Part shown: piece after piece, positions 1-13,200 of the stretch | Position numbering within the stretch: the first letter of the stretch is position 1 | How the letters are laid out: each line of letters begins with the position of its first letter | Assembly (NCBI GenBank): GCA_024529925.1 | Contig: JAFEUB010000813.1 | Location: forward strand, 1-64,000 | Direction: 5' to 3' | Source: Ophthalmolycus amberensis | Taxonomy: Eukaryota; Chordata; Actinopteri; Perciformes; Zoarcidae | DNA length: 64,000 nucleotides | Program-made: the position numbers and the translations under genes | The notes under the pieces: generated by a model | Told to the model about the DNA's origin: nothing | The model's database searches: none | What the model saw: the letters and a program-made list of their open reading frames with translations, nothing else

Positions 1-7
1 TGCTCAC

Positions 8-3000
8 TGTCAACGTTGCGTCTCCTGAGCCGGTGGCAGTCACTGTCACATTCTGGTTTATGTCATTGCTCTGTGTGAATTTAAATATGCACACAAACAC
101 AGACACACGGTCAAAGATCAGCAGAATAAACCTACAGGAAACAACAGGGGTGGTGATATTAATGAGCCACAGAGAGTTTGTTTGTGTGTCTTCTCACTCG
201 AGCTGTTCTGGTGGTGTAGTGGTTGTCCCTGTTGAAGTTGTACTTGTAAGGCCTTGACCTGCCCGACAACATGATCTTCACATTCAGATCATACTCTGTT
301 TTTTTAGCATTGGCCCAGTACTCTGCTATTGCCTGGTACACTATTATGGTAGCCTAGAGAGAAAGAGAGTGAGAAAACAAGACAAGAATAAACAATAAAG
401 TATACATAGGATGGAGGTATCAAGATGCAGAGAGAGGTCAGTGTTACCTGGGTCGATCCATAGCCTCCGCCCACCTTCTGCTGCTTGTTGAACCATCTCA
501 CAACAGGCCTGGCTTCTTTAAAGGCCTTTATTAACATAAGGAAAGTAAATGGTTGACATTTCCTGTGGTCTGTGGTTGCATATTGATTAAAAAAAATTAT
601 TAATTTAAAACAGAGAGATGTGCCGATTCTGGTACAGTTGTATTTTAGATTGTAACCTGCCAGTTTCTAAAGTTTCCAAGTCTACTATAGAGCTTCTAAA
701 TCAGTTTTTCCTGTTATGGCACAACCAAACAGCAGCTACTTGAAACCAATATTTCAAGGCATTGGCATTAATGAGACACACATTTCATTGACTTTTGTTT
801 CCAAACCCTCCACCCTTTTAGTGAGGCAACATGGAGGATGACTGAGTTGTATGTTTTTTGTAGCATGACATCCTGGTAAAACCCAAACAAGTGGGACGTG
901 CTCACCTTGGCCTTGACCAGAGCAAGAAGAGCATAAGCTGTGGCCTCCAGAGTGTAAACATGTCCCCTAGGTGTCGGCCAGTGAGAGAAGTCTGAGGAAG
1001 ACGCACACAAATAGCTTGTTATTACAATACCTTGAACACTGATAATTCCCCAATCACTCGTCTTAACATATTTAATGTTATAGAAATAAAATTAAAAAGA
1101 AGAAAGTAAAATGTCCTCAATTAAAAAAAACATACATAAGAGCCCAACTGAGAACAGATTATTAAGAACAATACAGATTATTGATATTGCGGAAATTTAA
1201 AAATCTGATATTTGGTTTTCACACATACAAATGTGTCGTTCAAAAATTGTTCCAAAAATATGTAATGAGCAGGACACTATATAGCTGAACAATATGTAAA
1301 TGAGAAACAGTTTCTAAATCACTTAAAAACATATCTTATATCATAGTTTTGCACTAAGCAAAAGTTACCCAATAATATTGTCCAATTTATCATTGTGTTG
1401 GTCGGGCTCTGATAAACTTATTGTAGAAATGAATAGTACACGTGTAATATCCAAACACTACAACATAGAATCTGTTTCTGAAACTCATTTTAAGAATCAT
1501 GCTGTGTGACGACACCTGGGGAAACAAACTTGTAGAGGATCTCCTGGTTCAGTTTGTCTTCATTTGCCAGGGCATATGACGTCATGGCCACAGCATATGG
1601 GTTGGTGAGGCTGGGCAGACGGCTTTCCAGAGAGACCACTGCTTTGTCTATACTGCCTTGTAGAGTCTGGACGGGAAAGAAAAGGAAGGAGAAAGGAGAA
1701 AACAGTTGGATAACAGTAATCCATCCATTTAAAATATCCCATTCTGTTCAGGAATGTTGTAACATTTGATCCTGGGACATTAGCCGAGTCCGGAATGTCC
1801 CACCTCGCTCTCCTGTGTCTGAGGCGCCCACAGTTACAGTTACTATTTGAGTGTGGATTTAATGCTCCATGGAAATGCCAAACCAAGGGTTGGCAGCAAA
1901 TGTCGCCATTTTGAATGTGTCACATGCTTCGAAAGAGTCATTTTAGCACAATTGACCATTCGATAAACCCCTTCCAGCAATTGCTATTTTGGTTTCGCAA
2001 CTGAAACTAGACTCAACAGGTCGTTCCACCTGCTGAAGCAGTATTCAAACTGTTTTTTGTAACACTAGCTCCAGAAACATTACTCTCATTACCTAAGAAA
2101 TAAATAATACGTAGTATTTCCCGACTGAAGGTGTTTTGTGCAACTGTTTATCGTTGTTGAGGAACTCCAGCAATGCAAGCAAACATTACCGAAGACAGCT
2201 TTACGTTACAAATATAGCGAAGCAGCCAAGTTATTAGAATTGATATAAACATGTATACATACACGTATGTATGTATATTAGAATGAAACAAGTCTGATTG
2301 AACATTTTTCCTTACCATACTTATAATGCAAGGACTAACAAGCTCTACATTGCACTACAATACCCTCTTCAACCAACTCACAGAGCTAATGTTAGCTTAA
2401 TTAGGTATTTATTTACTGTTGACCAAATCTGCCAGTGGCTAGAAATGCAAACTGAATTTGTCAACCTCTGTGTGAAATGAAGAGCCCAAGAATTTTGAAG
2501 AGTAAACTTGCCCTGTCCTTACTGTAAACTGCATGTGCAAGAACGGAAAGCTCTATTAGGAGTCACGACAGTAACTAAGACTTTGCAAATGACGAGTTGC
2601 TTCATCATCAGAAAGCGTTGTTTGTCCATCACTAGTGTAGAATCTAAAAATTCTGAAATAAAAGCAGTGGAGGGAAAAGAAAAAACATCGTATGGAGATG
2701 AGGTACTCACATTAACAGTGGCAGCACATAGTGTTCGTGACTCCTGCATGGCAATGACACAGAAGGCCGTCATGGAGGCATCTGAATCTGCGCCGCGAAC
2801 ATCACCCTACACACATACGGACACAAACATATTGATTTATATAAGGTTTTAGCCAGTGACATCAAATTGTTTCCATCTTGTTATTTTGTTATTGACGATA
2901 ATGAAATCAGTTCACGCACAATCATCTCTACGAGGAACAGCTTTCCAACTTCTCTAAAAAAGCCGTCAGGTTGCTGCGTGTTGACAATCAGATACTTAAT

Positions 3001-6000
3001 AGCGTCACAGATGTCTTTGCTTTGCACTGCCACCAGACTGTTGGCCATGGCAAACACCTTGGCAACATAGGCTGTCAGCCTGAGAGAGGAGAGGAGACGT
3101 TTAGTTTCCTTCATTTGCACAGGAAATACACCATCGCCACATAGTCAGAATTTAGGTTAAAGGAGGAAGTGGAAACATTTGTACGAGTTCTTGGATATTT
3201 GAAAGCCTCACCAGGTGCTGCTTTGGTGGGTGGGCCACATAGCAAAAGACCCATCATCTTTACGATAAGCAAGCTCGTTCTGGTAGCCTGGACACAAACA
3301 AGGACACACAACCAGTCTGAGGAGCCCCGTTACATTTTTCTCCTGTTATAATTGCATCTTTTAAATCAGTGGTTCTCAACTGGTCTGGCTGTGGGACCCA
3401 CCATCACCCCTTAATGATAAGCCGCGACCCAAATCAAGGAACATTTTCAACTTCTCAAATGTATTTAATGAAAAGATATGGTGCAGTTTGAACCCGAGCT
3501 GAAAATGTCCTCTGCAGTCGTAGTAGTAGGGAGCTCTCTTGTGCAGAAAAATTGTTCCTGTCAGTCCCCGTCCCACACATGTTAAGGAGTGTGAATAGAT
3601 GGCACTCCACTGCATAAAAAATCCCCATCAAAATAAAAGCACAGGATTTTTTTTTTTTTTTTCCAGGCAAAGGCCCGCGACCCACTGAAAACGGGTCCAA
3701 AACTGGGTCGCGACCCACCAGTTGAGAATCACTGTTTTAAATGATTCTGCTGGCATACGTTTTTGTTTGTAGTTCAACTTATATAGTCTATGCATTGCAT
3801 TCAGACCACTAATACTTAGTGTCTCTGCTTGGGGCAGTGGTAACATGCATTGCTGTCTGCCATACTGTTTTTATTTTTGATACCACTTCTGCAACATCAG
3901 AAACTTAAAAATCCTACACAGAGGGGCATCAATAAGATTCTTGGTATCTGTGTCAATACCAGTCTTGATGTGTTGGAGGGCTTGGTTACGTTTCTCGAAG
4001 CCCACACTTTCCCACTGGTTGGTTTTGTCCAAATAAGTTGCTGCAATGACAGGTAGAGTCATGTGGATCATGTTCGCTTCTCCAGGGCCTGAGGGTTGGT
4101 AGATCAGACCACCCATAGAGTTTCCTCCAACGGGGTTCTCCACCAGAGCATAAACCTGTTCTCTCCCTGCAGTCACATACACAAACAGAAAATAACTAAA
4201 CATTACAAATCAACACAAAGAAACATGCAAAGGTCCCCCATAACCAGTGAGGTAGTCATTAGAACAATGCCAATTTATAACAGTTCATTTTACGAGCACT
4301 ATCATAACGTGCCCAAATATGACATAACATCTCACCTGTCACAGAGATATGTATGCTAGTAGGTGTGTCTCGAACCAAATCTTTGTTAGGAATTCCACTG
4401 TTGAGAGTTTCTTCTTGTTTACCATCTGAAGGGACAAACAGTGGGATCAATTTGCAAGTGATAAAAACACAATATTACCAAATGACGATATAATATAGCT
4501 ATTTATGGGTAAACTCACCTACACCTTGATTAGAGGGGTCTAGATATATAATCTGAGAATATTTAACCAGTACACCTTCAGGCTGGAAAAACAACAGTTA
4601 GGTCAAACATTACAACTCACAACGATATTTTAGTAGTCTGCTGGTGTGTAACAAAATACATGGCTTGCCTGTTAAAATCTTCTCATTTTGAAAAGGCTGA
4701 TACAGTACACATATGCATCAAGGTTAAGCAACTGATGTGTGTTTCCCTATGCTGACTTTAACACGGAAGATCGATGTTTGCCTTACCACCACCCGCAGCA
4801 TCTTGATGATTCCATCTTGGAGCGATGAATCTTTAACAGCTGCTTTGACCGCAATGCGGTATTGTCCTGTTTTCATGGGAATAACAATGAATGGCACAGA
4901 GCGTGTAGTTTGGGGCCCAATTACGACCTCCTGACGATACTTTCCACGTTTAGAGGCTGCACTGCACACATCCTCCTCCTCAATCAGATCCACACGCACC
5001 TTGAAAACAGGACAACGATGGAGAAAGAGAATGAAGTATGTGTCACTGTCAAAGATGAAGACCCCAATTGAGCGGATAATAGAGATCATAGTAATCTGTT
5101 TTATTTTAGGTCACCTACCAATGATGCATCCCTAATTTGAAGAAATGTAATGCTTTATATTGTTTCCTTTGGGATCAATTTGAACTTGAGAATGGAAAAG
5201 CACACTGTCCCAGTTCTGGGGACCAACCACCATTCATCAAAGACGAGTTAATTCGTTCTATTTCTTTGAGTGCCACTCGTATGTCAGTCCAATATTTACT
5301 GTTGTTTTTGCACTTTTGTTTGAAATCGCTAAGAGAAATAATATCTTGATCTCATTGGCTCTGGCACGAAACACCAGAGCAGAGGAACACAGACTTACGG
5401 TGGCAAAATTGGGGCTGTAGTTGTGGAGGATTGCCTTAACTTCCAGCTGCTCTCCACGAACAGCAGAGTACGGCAGCTTAAGATCAATGAAGAATTCCTT
5501 CTGGACAATTACCTCGAAGGGTTCGCCAACACAGATTCCTTTAAGATGAGAGGGATAAATACAGATGAATGAGAAAAAAGGGAGAGAGAGAGAGAGAGCG
5601 GTGTAAAGGATGGGAGAGGTTTACAGGTTTTAGTCACTGAATCCTCACCGTGAGTTTGTGACAGACTAATGCCAGTGAACTGCCAGGTTGTGATTGAGTC
5701 TTGCAAAAAAAGATTTCTCCTCAATGATGTGGTGTCACTGAAACATAGGAAACGGTTAACACTTTGAGAGGTGAAGGGTAGCTTTAAATTCTAGTGGTGT
5801 CAGTGTGAAGTTATCAGTATATTTTGTCTGTGCATATTTCAGTTGACTCACCAGTTCGGTGTTTGTCGAGGACAAGCGGGCAGTTTGATGTTTAACCACA
5901 GCCAACTCTCAGGGAATTTGATGCGAGAAATTATTTCATTGCTGTTCATGTAACTGTTGTCATCCACCTCACCTAAAGTGTCATTACAAATGTTACTAAA

Positions 6001-7263
6001 ATTGAATGGGACAGGGAGGGGGAAAAGTGACAAGAAAAGACGGCTCCTTCTCCCTTCAGTATGAAAAAGTAGGAGCATAGATTAGATCGATGAGAAGAAA
6101 GTATGAAGTAAAAACAGTTTCACCTCACTTTTATCTGTCTACTAATACATAGCATGGCAAAGACGAGAACAGTGAAAGTCAATGGGACAAGCTGTCCAAC
6201 GACAAACATCGTGAGAGCTGAGTGACTGAAGATGACTGATGGTGTGTTTATTGGGTACCGTAGTTTAGCCGTGGTTCTTACTTGAGCTGGTTGTGACGTC
6301 CATGATAGTAGTGGCTCGTTTCCTCCTACTGGGGTCCGGACATTTCAATTCTGGAAAAACAGACACGTTTTTAACTTTAAAAGGTGGGAAGTAAACCTGA
6401 TTTGTGCTTGGTATAATTGATGTGAAACTCTTTAAATCAAAGTGAGGTCATTAATCTGGTTGGCAACGTGGACAGGGTGAGGCTGTGAGAAAATTTGATC
6501 TACAATTGCACATCCATTTGTTGAAATGTTAAAAAGTATAAATGCTTTATTATAATAAAATGGTAAAGGCAATATTCTAAGACCCCTAAAATAAGGGCGG
6601 GACCATGATCACCTAATGCGGCAGTCACAATAGTTCAAATGGAAATGCCTCAAAGCGTCTGTTCAACCAAAATCATATTATCTCACTTACGTCAGGTAGT
6701 ATTTGGCAGATAGTTTTGGCTTCATGTGCCATGTGTGGCTCTTTGTTTGTGTTGCTTACAGCCCTGAAGAATTAAAAAACTAGACAGCAACGAAACAGTG
6801 TCTCTGAAATACCTACCGTATATGTCAAAATACTGAAAAAGGTTAGCAAGAAATATATTGCAATTTGGTTTAAGATGCTGTTTTTACTGTCCACTAGATG
6901 CTTACTCCTAAAAAACACTAGCGATGAGTAAAGGTCTATGTGTGAACTATTATCTCCGCTTGGATGCCTTTTGTTTGTTTGTTTTGTTTTCCCCTTGCAC
7001 CACCCCACCCCAGCCTGCTCTAGTGACCTCTCCTGACATTACAGTGCCCACTTCTCCTAATCAGAGATATTTCATTGATCCAATGTTCAGGGAAGGAGAG
7101 AGTAAAGTAGTGTCACCTGTTCTGTAGGGTGTCTCAGAACCCGTGTTGGACTGAAACATCAGCCCAGCATCGTAAAACACACGCATACCGTCTCTCCCTC
7201 CACCTGGTGTGCAGCCTGTGTCGTACTTCTCTACAATGTCCCACACCTGAGCAGGTCGGAAGT

Positions 7264-7327
<64 letters not shown>

Positions 7328-8546
7328 CGACGTATGGTTACAGTATGCAAGTTAAACAAACACATCTATAAACTCACATGACGGATCTGATATGTACACA
7401 TGAACTCATGCAAGGTAAATTAGCTGCAGGACAAATTCACACCGGATATTATCTGAACCCAAAAGCTAACAAATGTGAAATTTAACATGTGTGTAATTGT
7501 CTTTTATACATAGCTTTAAAAAAAAAAAATGAAACCCCTTTCAAATATTTTAAGAGATAAATGTGACATAAAGAAATTGCCTTTTTCTGGGTGAGACGGT
7601 GCTTGTTGTTTTGGATGTAGACGCCTTCGTCAACTGCCAACAGTCCCACTGTGGCATCTGGATCTCCTGTGACCTTCAGAGCAAACATCTTGCGGGGCTC
7701 ATAGGAAGGTGTGGCTGTTAACGATTCAAGCCTCAGCTGAATGTGAAGGGGAGCTCAGTGAATGAGACATGCAGTTCTGTATTTGCTTAAGCAGTTTCAT
7801 ACATTAAAAAAATATGTCTGAGAAATTTACAAATAACTTCATCAGCTTGTGTGTGGGTGTTTTCTTTGCCCACTTAAACTCTACTGCATCGGTGTTGCGT
7901 GTCTCACCGAGCCCATGCAGGAGTCCTTGACATCCACCCAAACAGAGTCTGATACCACTTCATTGCCGTTGGTATGGTAGTAGGCTATGATGCGGAACGA
8001 TGGCAGCATTTCTTTGGTAACATGAACCATCAGGGGAATCACAACTTGACCTCTTGTCCTGTAACGGCCATTGTTCACCAGCTGACCTTTGCTCAAGATC
8101 TAGGCACGCAGATTTGAACATCAGCACTTATCAGCCATGAGTGTATATTTTACACACGAAGAGGGACGCAACCAAAACAGTAATATATATGCACACATGC
8201 AGAGGTGTAACACATCTCTCACCAGGTATGTGATGTCAGTGTCATGGCTTTCCTGCCGGTTGAGCATGAGGACGATTTTCAGGTTGTCTCCTAATTTCAG
8301 CTCCGCGGTATCCGCGGCACCTGCAAATGTGACATGTGATAAAACACCCAAAAAGATGTAGTGCATGGTGCACACTTTCCACTGCTATCTCCTTTTTTTT
8401 TGTACCATCTGATGTTATGTCAGGATGTCCCTCACCTATGTTGATATAGTTATTGCTCGGTGTTGTATATGGGAAAGCTACCATAAAGGCTGCTGCTTGT
8501 CTTTCAGGGCTAATAGCAGGATCGTTGGTCATTGCCTGCAAATAAA

Positions 8547-8592
<46 letters not shown>

Positions 8593-10161
8593 GAAGCATA
8601 TACACACAGTTCAATAAAGAATACTTGAAGAGTCCCAAGTCTTTCCTATCTCAACTTATCATGCCTGCTAAATAGAATGACAAGCAGACATTACACTGAC
8701 AACAGGAAGTTCACCATTCACATACTGTACAGTAAATGTGCAAACAGATGAACAATAACAGGGAGCTGCTCGGCTTAATTTTACCTCTTCAAGTTTGCCA
8801 ACTCAAAGCTGAAATTCAAAAAGATTTCAGAGACTTACAGTTATTGTAAAGCTTGGGTTCCTTGCCCCTGTATTGATGGTAAGCTTTGCGATGCCATTGG
8901 CTGCGGTCACGCCCTGCACTTGGCCTGGATTCACCACCACACTCAAGCCTCGAGCCGGACTGCTGTCAGGATTTACAACTTCAACCTGCCATCAGAAACA
9001 CAAACAGCTGAACATCAGAAATCGACTAAATGTCTCATTGAAACACATAATTTTAAAGGTTAAACTCATGTTATTAGATTAGTTTGTAGTTCTAAGTATC
9101 ATAACTAGGTCATGGTGACCCAATGGGTTGATAGACTTTTTTCTGTTTGTCAAAATCTGCTTTAACATCATAATGAAAGTCCATGACAAAACAATGATCT
9201 AATCAATAACAGTTATGAAGAGAGCATGACGCAGCATGCGACTTGCACAATAAGATATACTGCCATCTGTGTTTTCTCAGAGTGACTGTATTTCAGTATT
9301 GTAATGTTGTCCGTCATGTTTTTTATTTAAGTAGAAATATAGCCATTTGATAAAATGGAACCAGAACTGCTCCCTGGTTCACCACTGAACTCCGCTTCAC
9401 AAAATCCCGGAAACGCAGACTAGAGCGACTCTCCAACAAAACCGGCCAAAACAAAATGCTACTCCTTCCTGTCATTCTGCAAAGCAAAAATTGATACCAT
9501 CTATAACCAATTGGCCACTTCCAGCACCACCATGTCCAACCCTGTATCTGTAAATCCCCCACTAACTGACCGGTCACTCTCCCGATTCTCCCTCATCTCC
9601 CTCATTTTTGTTCTTATTATAATTGCTTTTACTGTTTCTGTTTCTACCATGTTAAGTGTATTTGAGTGCCTTCTAAAGCGCTATACAAATAAAATGTATT
9701 ATTATTATTATTATTATTATTAAATCACCATCTCTGTCAGAGAAAAAAAACGTGTATGTTGCCCCGAAGTGCCAAGCCATAAGCCATACATGTGCTGTCA
9801 ATTCATGTAAATGTAAATAAGTACTTTACCGCAACATCGAAGGGCATTCCTGGTTTGAAATATTTGGGTGTTTTCTTGAAGTGGATGATGTAAGGTGATT
9901 GGACAATCTGGATGCTTCTCAACTCTGCCTCCACCATTTCACTACCTGTGTGTTGATACAGAAACCAAACACATTCACACAAAAACTGATTACAAGAGTA
10001 TTTGATTTTATTTATTTGACATCTCCTGATTTTCATCTTGATTAACGGATACAAAAATATTATCTTGCTATCTTTATTTTCTATTCTCCTCTCATTGTTT
10101 GGAGATTTTCAGACTCTAATACTGGTGGTAGTTGGTTACTTTGATCAAACACACTGAAAAG

Positions 10162-10200
<39 letters not shown>

Positions 10201-13200
10201 CTCTCTTTCTTACCGCTCTCCGTCATCACACTGACGGCCACAAATATGGAAGTCCCCACCAGTTCAGCAATGTTTGGGAAAGTCATTGTGATGTGCTCTT
10301 TCTTCAGTGTGACCACTCCATTACCTCTCTCAACCTAATGTGACATCATTTAAAAATGCATATTCAAATACAGTAGCTACAGTGGTAAAGTCAGTGAAAA
10401 GCCAGTTTATGTCTGAACATCCTAAATAAATAATATATGAAGATAGAAATGTAACAATTTAGCTAAAATAACTGAAGATGTATGAATGAAAGAAAATTAT
10501 AGACATTTTTCATGTTTTAGAGTCTTGCAAAACATAAATAAAATACAGCTAAAGTGTAAGAATGTGCTCACCTGTACTCTCTGAAGAGAACTTGGGAAGC
10601 TTTTCTTTTGACCGTCTTGCATAACCCCAAATACCACATAGGCGGTCCCATCCACCTCTTGACCAAACAGATTCCTGAACTCACAAGACAGGGACATGTT
10701 AAAGCCCACAATGAAGCAAAACAGAGAAATCTAAAACAAACAAACACAAATCAGACAAAAAAAAAAAGCTAAAGCCCCAAAACACAACCTCTGGACAACA
10801 CCCAACACTCTGGACAATCAATCTACCAATCAAACCTGATATCTCGAACCACAAAACAAAAACCTTCACATACACAGCTTTGATGTCGACGGTGAGCTCT
10901 TCACTGTCCACGTAGAAGAAGGAACTCATAGGTGTCAGTTTAACCTCAAAACTGGGCAGCACTGCAAAATGGAAAACATTTTATTTTGTGTCCAATCAGG
11001 TAAAGAAAATGTGTGAATGTTGTAGATTTGTGCAGGTAATGAAGTACTCGCCGTATTCTTTGACCTCGAACTCTGTAGAATAGCTCTGCTGTGGGTTGCT
11101 GTTGAACTTTGTCACCACCTTCCACAGTCCTGGACTACACACGCACATACAATTAAATTGATAATTTAGAGACTGAAAGTAACACAGGAACAGACTTCAG
11201 ATTGCGTGAAGTTATATATACATATTTACATCCTACACAAATTGAGATGTAGGCCTACACAACAGACCTGCAAGTTTCAGGTTGCCTTTGCACGAGATAG
11301 AAAGGGTGTAGTACTTTTATTTTATGCTTTTTTAGGCTGATTAGTTTTAGTTTATAGGGATTAAATGTATTTCTACCCATTAACAATCAATATTTAGATC
11401 TTTAAAGAAAAATTGATCTCGAGTTTAAAGGAAGAGTTTAACATTTCGTTGGAGAGTTATTAAATAAGATCATCACCACTCTCGTGTCTAACAGTGGTAA
11501 CAATCTTCCCATCTGAGTAACCCTCTGCCTAAACGCACATGAGCTATTTCCCAAAATGTCAAACTCTTGCTTTATTACATTCAAATTTACTACACCCTGA
11601 TTTCCAGAGTAACACTAGATGTTCTACTCAAAAGCAAAGATGGCAGCTGCTGCTACTCTGCTGGTTGACCTTTTAGCAGGTCTAGTTTATCTTAGCTGTT
11701 TGCCTGCTGTCTCATTTAATTATGTCATGTAATACATTTTATATACCAAAATGTTGGTTTATCAAATTAATATTTTTCAATTATTTATAGTACAGATACA
11801 GGTTGGGTCAGAAGTATCTAGATCTTGCTTTAGTGAAGATGAGCTGTGAAAATCTTCCCAACAACACGTTGAAGATATATTACTATCACAGCCAGGCTCT
11901 TATAACATTAGCAAACTGAGTTACATTAACACAACTCGTTTCTCCAGTTCATGTCTCTTTTCCTAGCCAGTTGTGCTATTCGTTAATTCATCGGATGGCC
12001 ATAATTGGCTCAAATGAAAAGTCTCAGTAGTTCAGTGTGTCTCCACACTTTATACACTGTATGACTTACATACTTCTATTTAGTTGCTGTCCAAACACTA
12101 AATTAGCAACATGTAAATTATTTGTAAAAAACGCAACATAAACATGTTAAAATATAGGCTACTTTGCATAATCCTAAATGATTTGACGTTTTAATGTTTT
12201 GAGATGAATTTACCTGCTATCCATATGTATCCAGAGTGTAAATACACCACTTAACAACAAAATGTATAAAAATGGAAAATGTAATTAAAATAATATAAAC
12301 TACTAACCTGACAATTTCAGCAAGTTGGAAAGCTCCAGAGTGGATCCCTGATCTCAAAAGGACTGTATCAATTGGTAAAATGGTGCCTTCAGGGGTCTAA
12401 AAATGAACAATTTTCAATAACCATTAACAGAGCGCCGTGGTAAGTTACAAATTAATGAAATATTTTAAGTATGTCTTTTGTCACAATCCGCCATCCTCGT
12501 CAACGTCTATATTGACCATAGACGGTATGATATTGACACTTTTTTCAGCTATTTCAAAAATGTGTTTGTCTCCAACTGAAGGAAAAAGGCTGTCTTTAAT
12601 GCGCAAATCCACCACTAGAGGGAGATATACATTTATTTGTACTCCCAGATAGGGCTTATTATATGATATCACTTTCAATTCTGTGCTTATCATAGAAAAA
12701 CCACAATACCACAATCTCGATGGAAATAGCAGCATCAGTTTGGGTTGCATCATCCCTCTCTACTGGCTTCATACCAGGCGTCACTGCAAACATCCTGTAA
12801 AGAACTGACCGAGAGAGAAAGAGGTTCATTTTGCTGAACGGTGTATCTATTTTGGGTCATGTGACAGCTTAAAAACGTTTTGAAAAGAAGGGTTCTTTCA
12901 CTTCACTGTAATTTAATAAAAGCATTCAATTTGAACGACACTTCAATAATGACACTTAAAGATATTCTCACAGAAGCAGGTGTGTTTTGAGCACTGATGC
13001 AGATTTGAACTCACCTTTGCTGTTGGGGGTGTAGAGGGTCTTATCAGTCTGTATGAAGATGTACCCGGACTGAAAGGACACTAAGACCACTTTCTCCAGC
13101 AGTTGGTGAGGAAACTGAGCTTGCAGGTACACGAACTGCTTCATGCTGGCGTCCTTACTGAAGTTTCCAGCAGGGATCTGAAACCAGTATGAAGAGACAC

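Noticed and set aside
6124..6240. Hydrophobic minus-strand frame (MFVVGQLVPLTFTVLVF) inside the C3-like intron that should contain C3a
   Set aside because: Examined as a possible remnant of the C3a exon, but it lacks the Cys-Cys pattern and has no acceptor/donor pair in phase.
10864..10869. GTGAAG as donor of the C3-like exon 7
   Set aside because: It puts the next exon out of frame; the donor GTATGT four bases earlier in the transcript (10868-10873) restores LFGQEVDGTAY.
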